Translations under genes and position numbers: made by a program
Part shown: positions 1-10,500 of the stretch, in pieces
Layout of the letters: the number at the start of each line of letters is the position of its first letter
Numbering within the stretch: position 1 is the stretch's first letter
Assembly: GCA_000733355.1 (NCBI GenBank)
Contig: JNVV01000031.1
Coordinates: 421,492-485,491 of the forward strand
Direction: 5' to 3'
Length of the DNA stretch: 64,000 nt
Source: Falciphora oryzae
Lineage: Eukaryota; Ascomycota; Sordariomycetes; Magnaporthales; Magnaporthaceae
The notes under the pieces: generated by a model
Told to the model about the DNA's origin: nothing
Databases searched by the model: none
The model's input: only the letters and a program-made list of their open reading frames with translations

Positions 1-80
1 GGGCAGGGCGTAGTCGGTGATAGGAGGGCTCGATGAAGTTTCAAGGTTTATACTGAGTATAAGGGCCAGTGTAGAATATC

Positions 81-2040
81 TCAGCCTTCTGAGGGAAAGA
101 TGTTGACGGTGCCCTTATAGGTTATCGAGTACGGGTCGTCGCCAACCCATTGGTACTCCTCGATGCCCGTGCTGTTGTTGATGATGTAGAGATGCCTGTC
201 GGTCATGGCCAGCGCGGTAATGTTAAACTCTGGCGGGAGGTCTTTCGGTCGCCCGGCAATCGTAAGCCTTCTTTGGCTGGCCCAGAAAAACGATCCCCGG
301 CCCCAGTGACGCGCTGCCAGGGATTTTCCATCCGTAGTGGCCGTCACCATGAGCATCTGGGTGCCCCCGTCAAACGTGGACACAGCCAGCTTCCCAGGAG
401 CCAGTGGCCCATAATCTAGACGATCGCGCTCAATGATGGAATCTATACCATGGAGGGCACGCAGTCAGTATACAGGCCCCGCGGAGGACGAAATGGATTT
501 GCAAGGGGAATTCTGCACCTAAAATCCAAGTAGAAGTGTTGGTAGTCGAGTTAGAGACTATCTGCTGAGGCAAACCATCGCCGTCGGCAAAGTAAACTCG
601 CATGCTCCCAACAAGGCTCCCGGGAATACTGTCTTGGGGGAAATACGTCATGGCGAGCGCGTAGGATGATAACTCCCGATACAACGATTCAGTTTTCCAC
701 TTCGTGTTCGTGATAGGTGTGAGGGGTTCGCGGGAATACGTCCGCCAATGGGTTTCGTTGAACAGCCTGAGGACGCTGTTGCTTCCCGAGGCTTTGTTAT
801 CTGAGGACAAGTAAACAGCGAGGACGTCGTTGAAGCAGCGGTTATTGCCTGTCGGGTCGGAGCAGACTCGCCGAGTTGCCGCCGTAATGTCTGATCCCTT
901 TACGGCGATGTTGTCGGTCACGCCCGGCTGCTTGCCCATTTCCCTGGACTGTTCGGTCCAGTCCCACGCCTTGCGGCTGTGTATCGACGTCCTGATGTTG
1001 AGAACATTGTTCTTTTGCGTTTTGAAAAAGACATTCAGGCCCGATGTACTCGACACGGCAGCCGCGAGGGGCGTGCCCGCGGCGGGGTCCAAATCGGCAG
1101 ACTTCAGCGGCCCGTTGGGAGACTCCAGCGGTTTTAGCAATGAGGATACTTGGATCGGTGTCCACGTCCCGTTGGTCTCAAGGTAAGAGGCGAAGAGAGA
1201 GCCACTTTGGTCCTGTGATATCACCGCTCGGTGCGTTCGGTTGTCATCGCCATCCCAGCTGATGGCCGTAAGGCGTGCATCCTGGTGCAGACCCCCGCGT
1301 GCGGTGTTGTTAGGGGGAGCCGGAAAGGGCGTAGAGGGCATCCCCCCGACAAAATTCGGTTCGTAATTCGCACTCGTAATTTTGACGACCACACCGATCA
1401 TGATGCCGACGAGAAGGATGATGGCGGCAACGGCAATAAAGAACCATCTCCGTCGCATTCCCCAAATCTTGCGCCGCGGCCTCCTCTCCTTCGCATCGCC
1501 CCCCTGGCCCTCCGCGCCGTCTGTACCTCGGCTTGTGAGAGCATGCAAGCCACCGGCGCCATCTTCTTCTTCGTCCACTTTCGTTTTCCCGGCACCATCT
1601 CTTTCATTCTCTCCCACCAGTGTCCTCGTAGCGTTCGAGCTCGACGGCGAGTAAACGCTGTTGCTGGCGTTTGTCGCGCGCTCGATCGCGCTTTCGTTGC
1701 GTCGCCGGTAGTCGTCGCTCCGGGTCACTATCGGCGAGACGACGAAGGCTTCGTCGGGATAGTAGGACCTCCTCTGTGGGGAGTTGCGAGAGGGAGACTG
1801 GGCGTCCCCATTGTCGGTCGACTCGGACCCTGGCGCTCGACCTCGCTTGCCAACTCCGGTCTTGAAGCCAGTCGGGAAAACGGCCTGAGGAAGGCTGTCG
1901 TAGTCCTTGAAGGCCTCCTTCTGGTGCTGGCTGCCTGGGGTCGATATCACCTCCTTCTGGCCGACGGGCTCGGGCGGCCGAACATGCAGGTCCGAGTGGT
2001 CGTGGGCGCCACCCCCTCGTCGCTCCCCTTCTGCTAACAT
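81..2040 (-). CDS. Single-pass membrane protein with fucose-lectin-like ectodomain
   Basis: Two exons, 2040-519 and 442-81, joined across a 76-nt intron (518-443) with donor GTGCAG, a CTGAC branch signal about 25 nt before the acceptor, and acceptor TATAG; the join is phase 1 and gives 627 aa. Residues 1-190 are polar and low complexity with no signal peptide, then an arginine-rich stop-transfer stretch (RRKIWGMRRR), one hydrophobic helix at about 199-219, and a C-terminal domain with many N-x-S/T sites. Repeated blocks such as LTAISWDGDDNRTHRAVISQ and LAVYLSSDNK resemble blades of the fungal fucose-specific lectin beta-propeller. It is probably a type II membrane protein with the lectin-like part outside the cytoplasm; the ligand is unknown. 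The family placement is from recognition of the pattern. A 31-nt intron (473-443) would also keep the frame but is too short for this gene set. Confidence 0.72.
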
Positions 2041-2958
2041 CCGCGCGACAGCAGACGAACGAGGGGTGTGGAGAGAGTCGAACGAGAAGGGCTCCGGGGC
2101 TCGGGCGCTGGATCACCGCATGGTGGATGGCCGCGATGGACGTTTACAGGCCTGCCGCGCCGATGTGCGTGGGCGACGCGAGGACAAATCCGGACATGGG
2201 GAATGAGGGCTCGAACGAAGGCTCGACGCTCGAGGGCGGGCACGTCGCGGGCGGCCTCGCCCCGATGGGGCGCCCTGCCACTTTGGTTGTCTTGGGCCGA
2301 CGCAGCATTCGCACCTCAATCCATCAACCGAACCGAGTTGCATTTTCCTAGGCTCCTTCCAATCGCAAGCAGCCAGTCAGATCTGAGACTGAGCGATAAG
2401 GCGGGTCGTTCAGGGGCGCAACAGAGCGCAAGTGGGCCGAAGGGTATGGGGCCATGCAAGGTCCCTCGGGTAATTGGCCGACACGAGATGAAGCGCATGC
2501 ATTTACCAGCGCTGCTTGGTGATGTCAAAAACAGGGCTGGGTGCCAAAAAGCACATCCACAATCAAGGCAACTTTATCACCTTGGGGTAGGCATACATCA
2601 TTATTTACTTATCCAAATCAACGGCACTGGATTCTGCTATGTTTTGCAGGTGCGCGAGCTACTCTAGGATAAAGATACCATCTCAATCCGAGTGCCTCTG
2701 CAGCCGTGCAGTCACCCGAGCACTCCACTCGATTCATCGCTGATACCGAACGATGCTCTGTGAGCATAATGATAACGAGAAGGATGGGTGAAAAGCTATC
2801 AATTCTGATGGTGAAGTCTAGCAGCAAAAGAGACAAGCAGGTTTCACGCCACCTGGAGTTTAATAAGAGAAAGAAAAAAGTCAGAAAAATCCACAAGCAG
2901 ACAAAGTTTTCTCAAGAGCGCACTTTCCGACCCGCGCCTCCCCGGGCCTCCCTTCTCC
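2041..2958. other. Intergenic, no gene seen
   Basis: The 5' side holds the promoter of the lectin-like gene. Short open frames here have no recognisable domain and overlap on both strands. No repeat or RNA gene was recognised. Confidence 0.5.
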
Positions 2959-3377
2959 TCAGTTGCTGCGACGGCGGGCGCGATCGTCCGGTCTTTTGCC
3001 CTTCTTGTCCTTAGGATACTCGGGCTCTCCCATCTCCTGGTCCTCCTTCTTTTTGCTGCCCTTCTTCGGGTTTCCCGTTTCGGAGCCGGCAGCGTTCCTC
3101 GCCGCCAAGACGCTCTCCCGTCGCTCCCGCTCCGCTCTTTTTCGCTCCGCCGTGCACTTTACGCATTGCTGGTATGCTGAGTGCACGGCGTCTGGGTGCT
3201 TCTCGCAAAGGGTCATGTGCCCTTTCTTGATGCAGACCTTGAGATCTCCCATCTTGCCACAGACGTCGCTAAGTGATCAACAGACATGCCTTGTCAGTCC
3301 ATGCTCGCGGCATAAGCATCTGCCGTAGATGGGTATCTGTCCTACCAATGGTGCTTCTGGGCTTTGCTGGGCCTCAT
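2959..3377 (-). CDS. Small Cys/His zinc-binding-type protein, copy 1
   Basis: Exon 1 (3377-3346) begins MRPSKAQKHH; a 77-nt intron (3345-3269, GTAGGA...CTTAG) splits a Cys codon in phase 2; exon 2 runs 3268-2959, giving 113 aa. The joined start reads HHCDVCGKMGDLKVC, followed by KKGHMTLCEKHPD and HSAYQQCVKC. The order C-x2-C, C-x4-H-x3-C-x2-H, C-x2-C offers about eight metal ligands, suggesting a compact finger binding two zinc ions. The rest is a highly charged Lys/Arg/Glu tail. The ATG was chosen because it lines up with the paralogue at 4128-4491 and lies just before the first Cys. No named family is recognised. A nucleic-acid or protein-interaction role is only a guess from the basic tail. 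Confidence 0.7.
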
Positions 3378-4127
3378 CTTGTGCTCGGCCGTGACGATGT
3401 CTTGCGAAAGCGGTAGGTCTGTCGGATTGTCCTGCAGTCCAAAGTCAATTATGAGCTTGAAGGACGCGCGAGATTCCATCAGATCAAGGAAACCAATTCC
3501 CTTGGAAAACGCATACCACGAAATGCAATTTACCACAAACCCAAATGGGAATTCAGTGGGAGGCCTGTGGAGGTCAAAAATGGAAGTTTCTCGGCGGCTG
3601 GCGCTAACGGGTAGAGGCATCCGTTTGTTTGTCGTAGGACAGAAAAGCCACGCCCGAAACTGGGAAAAGCGCCCAGGGCTTGCTTGCTCACCGTTTGCTT
3701 TTCGCCTCAGCACTCACTCCGGTGCATAGGTACCTAGGTAGGTACCTATTTTCGACAAACTCTCCGCTCACCCTTTCCTCGCCCTTCTGATATCCAACTG
3801 CAATCTATATACCATCCGATAGCCCCGCGCCACGCGGTCTTTTGCGTTATTTCACTATAACGGGGAAGAGAATGATCTCAGAGGATCGTCGAGTGCGGAC
3901 GGCGCTACCACAGAGCGCGAGGCATTGAAGGGGAGGAAAGAATCTCGTAGTTTAAACGTCGATAGCGTATGTAGGAAGCTAATCAGTGGATTATCTGTGA
4001 AGCGCCTGGAATCTAGGTCATGCGAAGAAGCTCCTCGCGAAATGTTGTATATGATTTCCAGCCCTCGCCATGATCCTCGTCCTGCAGCCTGTAAGGACTA
4101 ATAGTGACGCCTAGGTGCCCAGGCATC

Positions 4128-4491
4128 TCACGCCTTCTTGCCCGTCTTGGCACCTTTCTTTTTGCCTCGCTTGCCCAGTTTCGCTTTCGTGGCCTCTGCC
4201 ACTTGCCGGGTTGATCTGCTTTCTGCCTCTTTTCTTTTCCTCTCCGTCGTGCACTTGACACACTGTTGATAGGCTGAGTGTGGCGTGTCGGGATGGTCTT
4301 TGCAGATCTTCAGATGCCCCTTACGAAGACAGGTTCTTTGACTTCCGGTCTTGCTGCAGATATCGCTGTGTTGAGCGTCAGTTTGTCGGCAGCCGCTTAC
4401 TCACATCTGGACTGGATGATAACAATGCAGAGGATAGACGTAGTTACCACGAGTGCTTCAGAGATTTGTTTTTGCTGCCCTGTCCGGCCAT
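4128..4491 (-). CDS. Small Cys/His zinc-binding-type protein, copy 2
   Basis: Tandem paralogue of the gene at 2959-3377, same strand, about 750 bp upstream of it. Exon 1 (4491-4448) begins MAGQGSKNKSLKHS; an 82-nt intron (4447-4366, GTAACT...ACACAG) splits the first Cys codon in phase 2, exactly as in copy 1; exon 2 is 4365-4128, giving 93 aa. The finger reads CDICSKTGSQRTC, RKGHLKICKDHPD, then HSAYQQCVKCTTERKRK, so every Cys and His of copy 1 is kept. The tail is shorter and ends in a Lys/Gly-rich stretch. Conserved ligands and intron position, with tails that differ freely, indicate duplication followed by selection on the finger. No named family is recognised. Confidence 0.7.
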
Positions 4492-5570
4492 CTTGCTTGT
4501 GCTTGTGTCCGTCGAAGTTTCCGTATCAAAATCGCATGGACACTTTGTGGGAAATAAGCGAGGGGATTCTTGTATGCGGGCTGTGGTGACGAACAGCCGA
4601 GACACTCGACCAAGGTAGCAAGTTTGATGGAAGCTAGAGTTAAGTTCTGCGATTACTCTATCCCAGAGATTCTGTCTGGAATACCCCGGGTCGTTCAATC
4701 AGATGCATCCGGGGAGAGTCGCTGCGCTCATCGCTGGGAAGGGAACTGATGGTGACACGAACGCGTGGGGGAGTGGGGACAGAAGGGAAAAAATGAAAGC
4801 CTAGAGATTGTCTGATCAGACCAATGAAATTACCCAGGTATGGAAGAGACAGAGTCTTGTGTAGGCTTTCCAGGCGGTTGCAGTGAATTATTTAACCGAC
4901 AATACTAGACGAAGGAGCAAAACCAAACGGCTAGATGGCAAGCAGTAGTAGAGAACGAGAAAGTCCTAGGAGAAGAATGAGATATATATATTAGAAGAAC
5001 TGGGTTCCACACTTTTCAAGCGTGCCTTGAGCAGGTCCGTCATCCGATTATTGCGTGCTACAAATGTTTGACAGTGGGCGAGTTGCGGGCAATGTACTAA
5101 TATCGAGAGTTTGAAGATGTTTGAAGGGACAAGCGGGCAGATGAATGAAGGGACGTTCCGTCAGTACGATTATTGAGTGAAAGTCATGCTGCAACAGTGA
5201 ATACTATCTCAAGGTATAACCGAGTCATCAGATCTGTATCTTTGGTGTCCAAGCCAGGAGGCTATTTCTAGCATGTCCACTGTAATAATCTCCTCGCAGG
5301 AGACAAAACCGGCGTTTTGATATTGACTAGGAAAGGCCCATCTCGTCGAACAAATATGGCCGACGCGCAACCTGAGCTTTTGGGGATGTGGACGTGGCCG
5401 GACAGAAATGAAAAATCCAAGTCTCTCCTCGGATGCCTGTAATAAAAAAAACATGGGATTGCGGGCAGGGATGCCATTTGGCTATTTTTGACCTGTCAAG
5501 GACAATAATTATGTTGGTAGGAGTATCTCTCCTGTAGGCTCAGAGATCTCCAAAAGGGATAGCAACGTCG
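4492..5570. other. Intergenic, no gene seen
   Basis: Moderately AT-rich. Open frames at 5209-5477 lack a domain, a plausible start context or splice signals. Confidence 0.45.
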
Positions 5571-5740
5571 TTGTGATCTATATAAGAAGTCTCTCTATTT
5601 TGCATAAGAAGGAAGGAATTTATCCATCCGAGAGGGATCAGGAGACGGCTATATATACACCGAGTAAAGAGCCGACTCCCTGCTCCATTCCTCCAGGTCC
5701 CTCCGAGCGCAGGCGCCGGATAACAAGGTCCAGCATACTA
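5571..5740 (-). repeat. LTR relic, same family as 46008-46180
   Basis: The block with GGAAGGAATTTATCC, a TATATATACACCG box, CCGACTCCCTGCTCC, TTCCTCCAGGT and GCGCAGGCGCCGGA matches 46008-46180 in the same order and, more weakly, 37540-37740. Read on the minus strand the TATA box precedes the GGAWAGATYCYTTCC-like part, as in an LTR U3-R junction. No internal retrotransposon region adjoins, so it is a solo or fragment LTR. Confidence 0.5.
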
Positions 5741-6366
5741 TCGATTATCCAAAGTAAACAAAAGTTGTTAGGGTGAAAAATGAATGTATGTTCATTGTTA
5801 CATGCTATCGGTAACTGTTCTTTTAGCTGATCCTCTATGGATGCTCGTGATGTGAAAACAGAACCAGGCATCTGGCGACTTCTTGTACGGTCACCGGTGG
5901 ATCTTTATCACGATTACTCCTACTAACTGGAGTCACTATCCACTGAAAAAACCGTGTTTGGCCAGAGCTGGCACATCTCTGAGTTGTTGTCATACTTTTT
6001 AATGTTTCCAGGAAGGGGTTGAAGGCATACGTTACTTGGACATCTTTCGATGGCTTGTCTGGCTCCTACCAAATGATGTCGTTGTGGTGACCTTTCCAGG
6101 GTTAGGGACGGCACAGGTGACACATGTGATGGCATAGGGTGGCATCACAATGTCGGGAAGTCTTTTAAACAAAGGAGCATATCGTATCTTGGGGTATATC
6201 CATATCGAGACCCCTCCGCCGTCAAGGCGGTCGGGATCGTGTCTAGAAGTACAAAAATCTTGAGTCAGGAACAAAGGACGAGCTAGACCGCCATGCAAAA
6301 CTCCATGAATCTTTCCTTGTCCCAAGACGAAAAGAAAGTCGACAAAGGAAATGGGAGGTAGTCTAT
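5741..6366. other. Intergenic, downstream of the epimerase gene
   Basis: No supported gene. A 112-codon frame on the minus strand (6370-6032) starts just after the epimerase stop but shows no domain and is probably chance or 3' UTR. Confidence 0.45.
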
Positions 6367-7524
6367 TCATGCATTAGCCCTGACCTGCATCATCGTCTCT
6401 TTAATCCTGACCGTCTTCCCCCTGGCGAGGGCGACCGCGGCCTTCTGCTGCATCCTCAAGTCGAGAAAGTGCGAGACCGTGCTGACGACCTGCTCCTCGA
6501 ACGACGCGAACTTGAACCCAAACACCTCCTCCGTCAGCGACGCGTCCACGGGGAGCGGCGTCGTCTCGACGTTGCCCTTGGCCACTAGCAGCCTGCTCTC
6601 GACGGCCTCGGGGAAGCGGCGGCGCGCAATCTCGCGCGCGTCGTTCCACGTCGTGGGGCGCGGGTCCGACAGCACGTAGCTCCTGTTTCCCGGCACCCTG
6701 TCGCGCTCGAGCGCGATGACGTGGGCGGCCGCGACGTCGTCGACGTGCACCGTCGCGCCCGCGTAGGGCCCGAAGCGCTTGCCGAGCAGCATGGCCAGGA
6801 CGACGGCGTTGGTGCCCCGAACGGCCTGCGCGGGCGTGGTGGCGGCGTCGTTGCGGCCTAGCACGAAAGAAGGGTGCAGGTAGACGACGTCAAAGGCCGG
6901 TCGCTCGCGCGCGACCCAGGCCTCGGCGCGCGCCAGCGACGCGACCTTGGAGGCGGCGTAGGCGGCGAACTCGCTGGTGTAGGGCTCGTCGGGGAAGGGG
7001 ACGCGGTCGCAGGGGCGGACGGGGGTTGTGTTCTCCGTCGCCGTCGTGCCCTCCATGCGGTCGACGGGCACCAGCGAGACGATGGACGAGGTGATGACGA
7101 CGCGGCGGACGGTGCCGGCGCGGTGGGCGGCCTCGAGCATGCTCAGGGTGCCGCGCACGGCCGGGCGGATGAAGTACTCATTGTGGCGGGCCAGTGGCAC
7201 CTCGTCCCCCGTGACCAGGGGGCTGGCGATGTGGATGACGAGGGTGGTGCCGCGGGCGGCCTCGTCGTAGGCGCCCGGGGCGGTGATGTCGGGCACCACC
7301 GTGAAGCTCAGCTGGCTGCGGCCGGTGATGGCCTCAATGTGGCTGTTGGCGGCGAGCGCCTGTTGTATCCTGGGGCGGGCGAGGATCTTTACTGCCTTGT
7401 CCTGGGAGCGGACGGCGGCGCGGACCATGTAGCCGGCGCGGAGGAGATGGAGCAGCGTCGCGGACCCGACGTGGCCGGTGGCGCCGGTTATCAGGACCAG
7501 CTCGGACCTCGACGTGGAAAGCAT
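6367..7524 (-). CDS. NAD(P)-dependent epimerase/reductase (extended SDR, dihydroflavonol-reductase-like)
   Basis: Intronless, 385 aa. The N-terminal Rossmann motif TGATGHVG (residues 13-20) binds NAD(P). A TSS motif at 145-147 and Y189-x3-K193 (YAASK) complete the Ser-Tyr-Lys catalytic set of short-chain dehydrogenases. HPSFVLG near 217 and VHVDDVAAAHV near 262 are typical of the extended dihydroflavonol-4-reductase/GRE2-like group, which reduces carbonyls or epimerises sugars using NADPH. No signal peptide is seen, so it should be cytosolic. The coding sequence is very GC-rich. The true substrate cannot be read from sequence. It stands alone, with gaps on both sides. Confidence 0.88.
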   Translation of the reverse strand: MLSTSRSELVLITGATGHVGSATLLHLLRAGYMVRAAVRSQDKAVKILARPRIQQALAANSHIEAITGRSQLSFTVVPDITAPGAYDEAARGTTLVIHIASPLVTGDEVPLARHNEYFIRPAVRGTLSMLEAAHRAGTVRRVVITSSIVSLVPVDRMEGTTATENTTPVRPCDRVPFPDEPYTSEFAAYAASKVASLARAEAWVARERPAFDVVYLHPSFVLGRNDAATTPAQAVRGTNAVVLAMLLGKRFGPYAGATVHVDDVAAAHVIALERDRVPGNRSYVLSDPRPTTWNDAREIARRRFPEAVESRLLVAKGNVETTPLPVDASLTEEVFGFKFASFEEQVVSTVSHFLDLRMQQKAAVALARGKTVRIKETMMQVRANA

Positions 7525-10500
7525 GTCTGTGAGCGTGGGGGGATTGTTTCTTTAATATGACCCAGGGCCTGCCGGTAGGGCTGATCCTTGGCGGCGGCCG
7601 GAGCGGAGGGGGAAGTCCGGCGGAACGTGGGTGGCACGGGGGATCGGCGGTTGTATGTATGTATTATCGATGGTAGTGGATCCGATCGGGTAGATGTCTG
7701 GGGTTCGGCCCGATGCCACGCTCGCTGGTTGTTCTTTGGTATTACCACAAAGATTTGGAAGAACGTAGGGAAGTGGATTTGGATGGAATTGTTTCTTGGG
7801 TTGCGAGAGAAGCTTTGATGGGGCGATGACCTGTATTTAGGTAGAGCGTGGTTCAGAGAGGGTGATCCGTCCCAAACGGCCGGTGGAGTGATGGTCAGGA
7901 GGAGAGGGCGGTCTTTATCTGGATCCAGGAGAACGCTGGCGGCAACACGCATTGAACCACACAGCCAATAACCAGCGTCCCCGACCGTGGCAACAATATT
8001 GCAGGGCAGGCTCCGCGACGATCGAGCCCATCAGTCCCGCCATTCACGCGCACACAGGCAGGGAGAGGGACGGGAGTGAGGAGGAGGAGGAGGAGGGGGG
8101 GCCTGGCCAACGCCATTGCCACCCCCTGCCGATGCGGCTAAAAAGGGGCGAAACATGCTATAGTAGGAAGGTATGTACAGGCACACACCACGATCAAGCG
8201 AGTGAATAGTCTGTTGTACACCGTATAGACCGACCCGCCCAGAGCCCAAAAAACACCGTGGAGGAAGCAAGCCCTCAAACGGGCGAGCAGGCGAATAGCA
8301 TGTCCCGAAGGAATGGGTTTACGCGTTAGCGCGGTCTCGCCAAGTGAGCGCTGACTGCGCTGTGGCTGCGTGCCATCGGCTGGTCCTCGCCTTCTGAGTG
8401 GCTTCTTCCCTCCCTAGCCCTGCGCGCTAGTCGACGACTACTTTCCACGCGTAGTAATTTTTCCAGCTTTATTCCTGGCCCCCCTCATCTCCTAGCCCCT
8501 ATCTGGCGAAAGGACGTGGCGCCGCTCGCTTGTTCTTTCTTCCCATCGCAACGCAACGCAGCCCCCGCGGGCCGGGTCCCACGACTCAGTCACACACAGA
8601 CACCCGCCGCCTCCTCACTTACTGTATGTAGCAGATACTCTGCAGATCGACCATGTACTCTGCATGCAGTCCCAACCGCCGCCCCCCTCCATCGCACGTG
8701 AGACGTTGGCTTGTGCAGTACCGGGCCTACTGCACCGCGTCTGGTCTGGCCAGGCGGGTTGACCATTGGTCGGCTCCCTCCATCTCTCCTTTGCTTCAGC
8801 TTTGCTGACCGGGCCCAGCCTGCTCTCCGCATTGGATGCGGCATTTCCTGCTGCAAACCGCACTGCACGATAATCAAGACGGGTGGTCCCTGCTTGGTCT
8901 GGATTGCCGCTGGCTACTTGCTGCAGCTTTCCAGCTGAACAAGCAATAATTCGTCCCGTTTGTTTATGCTCATTTCCCATCTCCGTCCTCCATCCAAACC
9001 CTCAATCCAGGCCTCCTAGAATGGCTTCAGCTGCGATCTGACCATCGAAGGTGCCGCCTCCCCCACTCTGGCCTCAGCGCCTGGGAGAAACACGTGGGCT
9101 ATAGGCGGTCGCAGGGGCTGTAAGCCCGTAAGTCCTCCGCGGGAAGCATGGGTGAAGGGCACGGGCTCCTGGAGTTTGCCGCTACCGCGGACGAAGTCGT
9201 CCCAGGTGGCCGGAACAGGTCCAGGCCTTTCAATAACGCAAGCCACATCATGCCGTCGTCACGACGTCTCCCCAGGACTCTCGCTTCTTGTTGCCCGGCC
9301 GAAAATGCTGGGACCCGACGGCATCACGGGTGCGTTCCGTGCCCGAGCGTGAGGACTGCCAGCGGTGAGGGAGTGGCGCGCAATACATTCCGCACCATAT
9401 GTCTGTGATTTGCTTTCCTTTTCGGGCTTGCCTCGACTGGGATTGGGGTTCGAATGCCGGTTAGACTTTGGCACGCATGGCCTCCTGGTTGCTTCTGTCG
9501 TTTTTTTTTTTTTTTTTTTCTTTTTTATTCTTCTAATTTTTTCCCTACTTTTTTTTCTTCTCCCCTTTCTTTCCTACACTATCGAAGCCAAAAGAAGTAA
9601 AACCTTCCAGACTCAGGCTATTCTTGCGGGTTGGCGTGTGACGAACACACTCTGGAGAGCGTCGGGATTGGCTAACAGCACCAACGGCCCTAACTTGAAA
9701 TCAAGCCTGGTTGCTAGGGTTGTCCTGGTGATGTGGCCAGTTTGCTCAGGGGGACGTGGTCATATGACGAGCCCCTTTACCCCTCCAACCAACCCGCGAT
9801 CTACTCCTCGGATTCCATTGCGCGTCAACCTCTCTTTTTTTTTCCCTTGGCAACATAGGAGCCGCTCGCCTTGCGCAAGCGTCGCAAGAAGATAAATCCC
9901 CATTGGATATCAAGCTCAACGACGCCTCTAAGGCGGCAGAAGCTGCAAGCATTCGCGTAGGATATGACGACACAGGACAGCGGCAGCCAAAGCCCCTCCT
10001 CGACCCCTCGCGCCCCACGATGGGGCCGAGATCACACGACGACCTCACGGGTTCGCCAACCCCTCTCCTCGGTGCCGAATCTTGACGCTCTTTTGGGCGT
10101 TCGCTGACGACGACCCCGCCGTGCCGATCTCCCATCCCCTATCACATCTATCCCCTACACATCACCAACTTGCTTCTGCTGCATTGCCGCCGTGGCGCAG
10201 GCGTACTTGTAGAGGCACAGCACCTTTCACCCCTCAGCATTCCACTTTGTACCATGCGCCCCCAAAGACAGTGCATGTTTCATGTCTCCGTCGAGGAAGG
10301 ATGCCAAGCCGTTGGTCTTCGACCCAACGCGCAGAATGTCGGGTGCGAGGCGCAGTGCTAACGCCTGGAAGGGATTGGCGTCACTAGGCGCTCGAGCCTC
10401 CCCCTTGTGCGACTGACCTTGCCCCTCACCCGCTCGTTAGTCTGCCATGCAGTGAGGAGGCGAGGGGTTTTCCGAGAGCAAGATTGACAGCGGCACTTTG

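Noticed and set aside
443..473. Alternative 31-nt intron in the lectin-like gene
   Set aside because: Keeps frame and has a GTATAC donor, but is shorter than any other intron here and leaves the branch signal next to the donor; the 76-nt intron is more plausible.
1231..2037. 268-codon frame opposite the lectin-like gene
   Set aside because: Antisense shadow, low-complexity composition.
6032..6370. 112-codon frame directly downstream of the epimerase
   Set aside because: No recognisable domain or independent support; probably 3' UTR or chance.
6874..7560. 228-codon frame opposite the epimerase
   Set aside because: Gly/Ala/Arg-rich shadow of the GC-rich SDR gene.
9365..9895. 176-codon plus-strand frame with a hydrophobic Phe run
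   Set aside because: The apparent membrane helix is a translated T run; no start context, domain or splice support.
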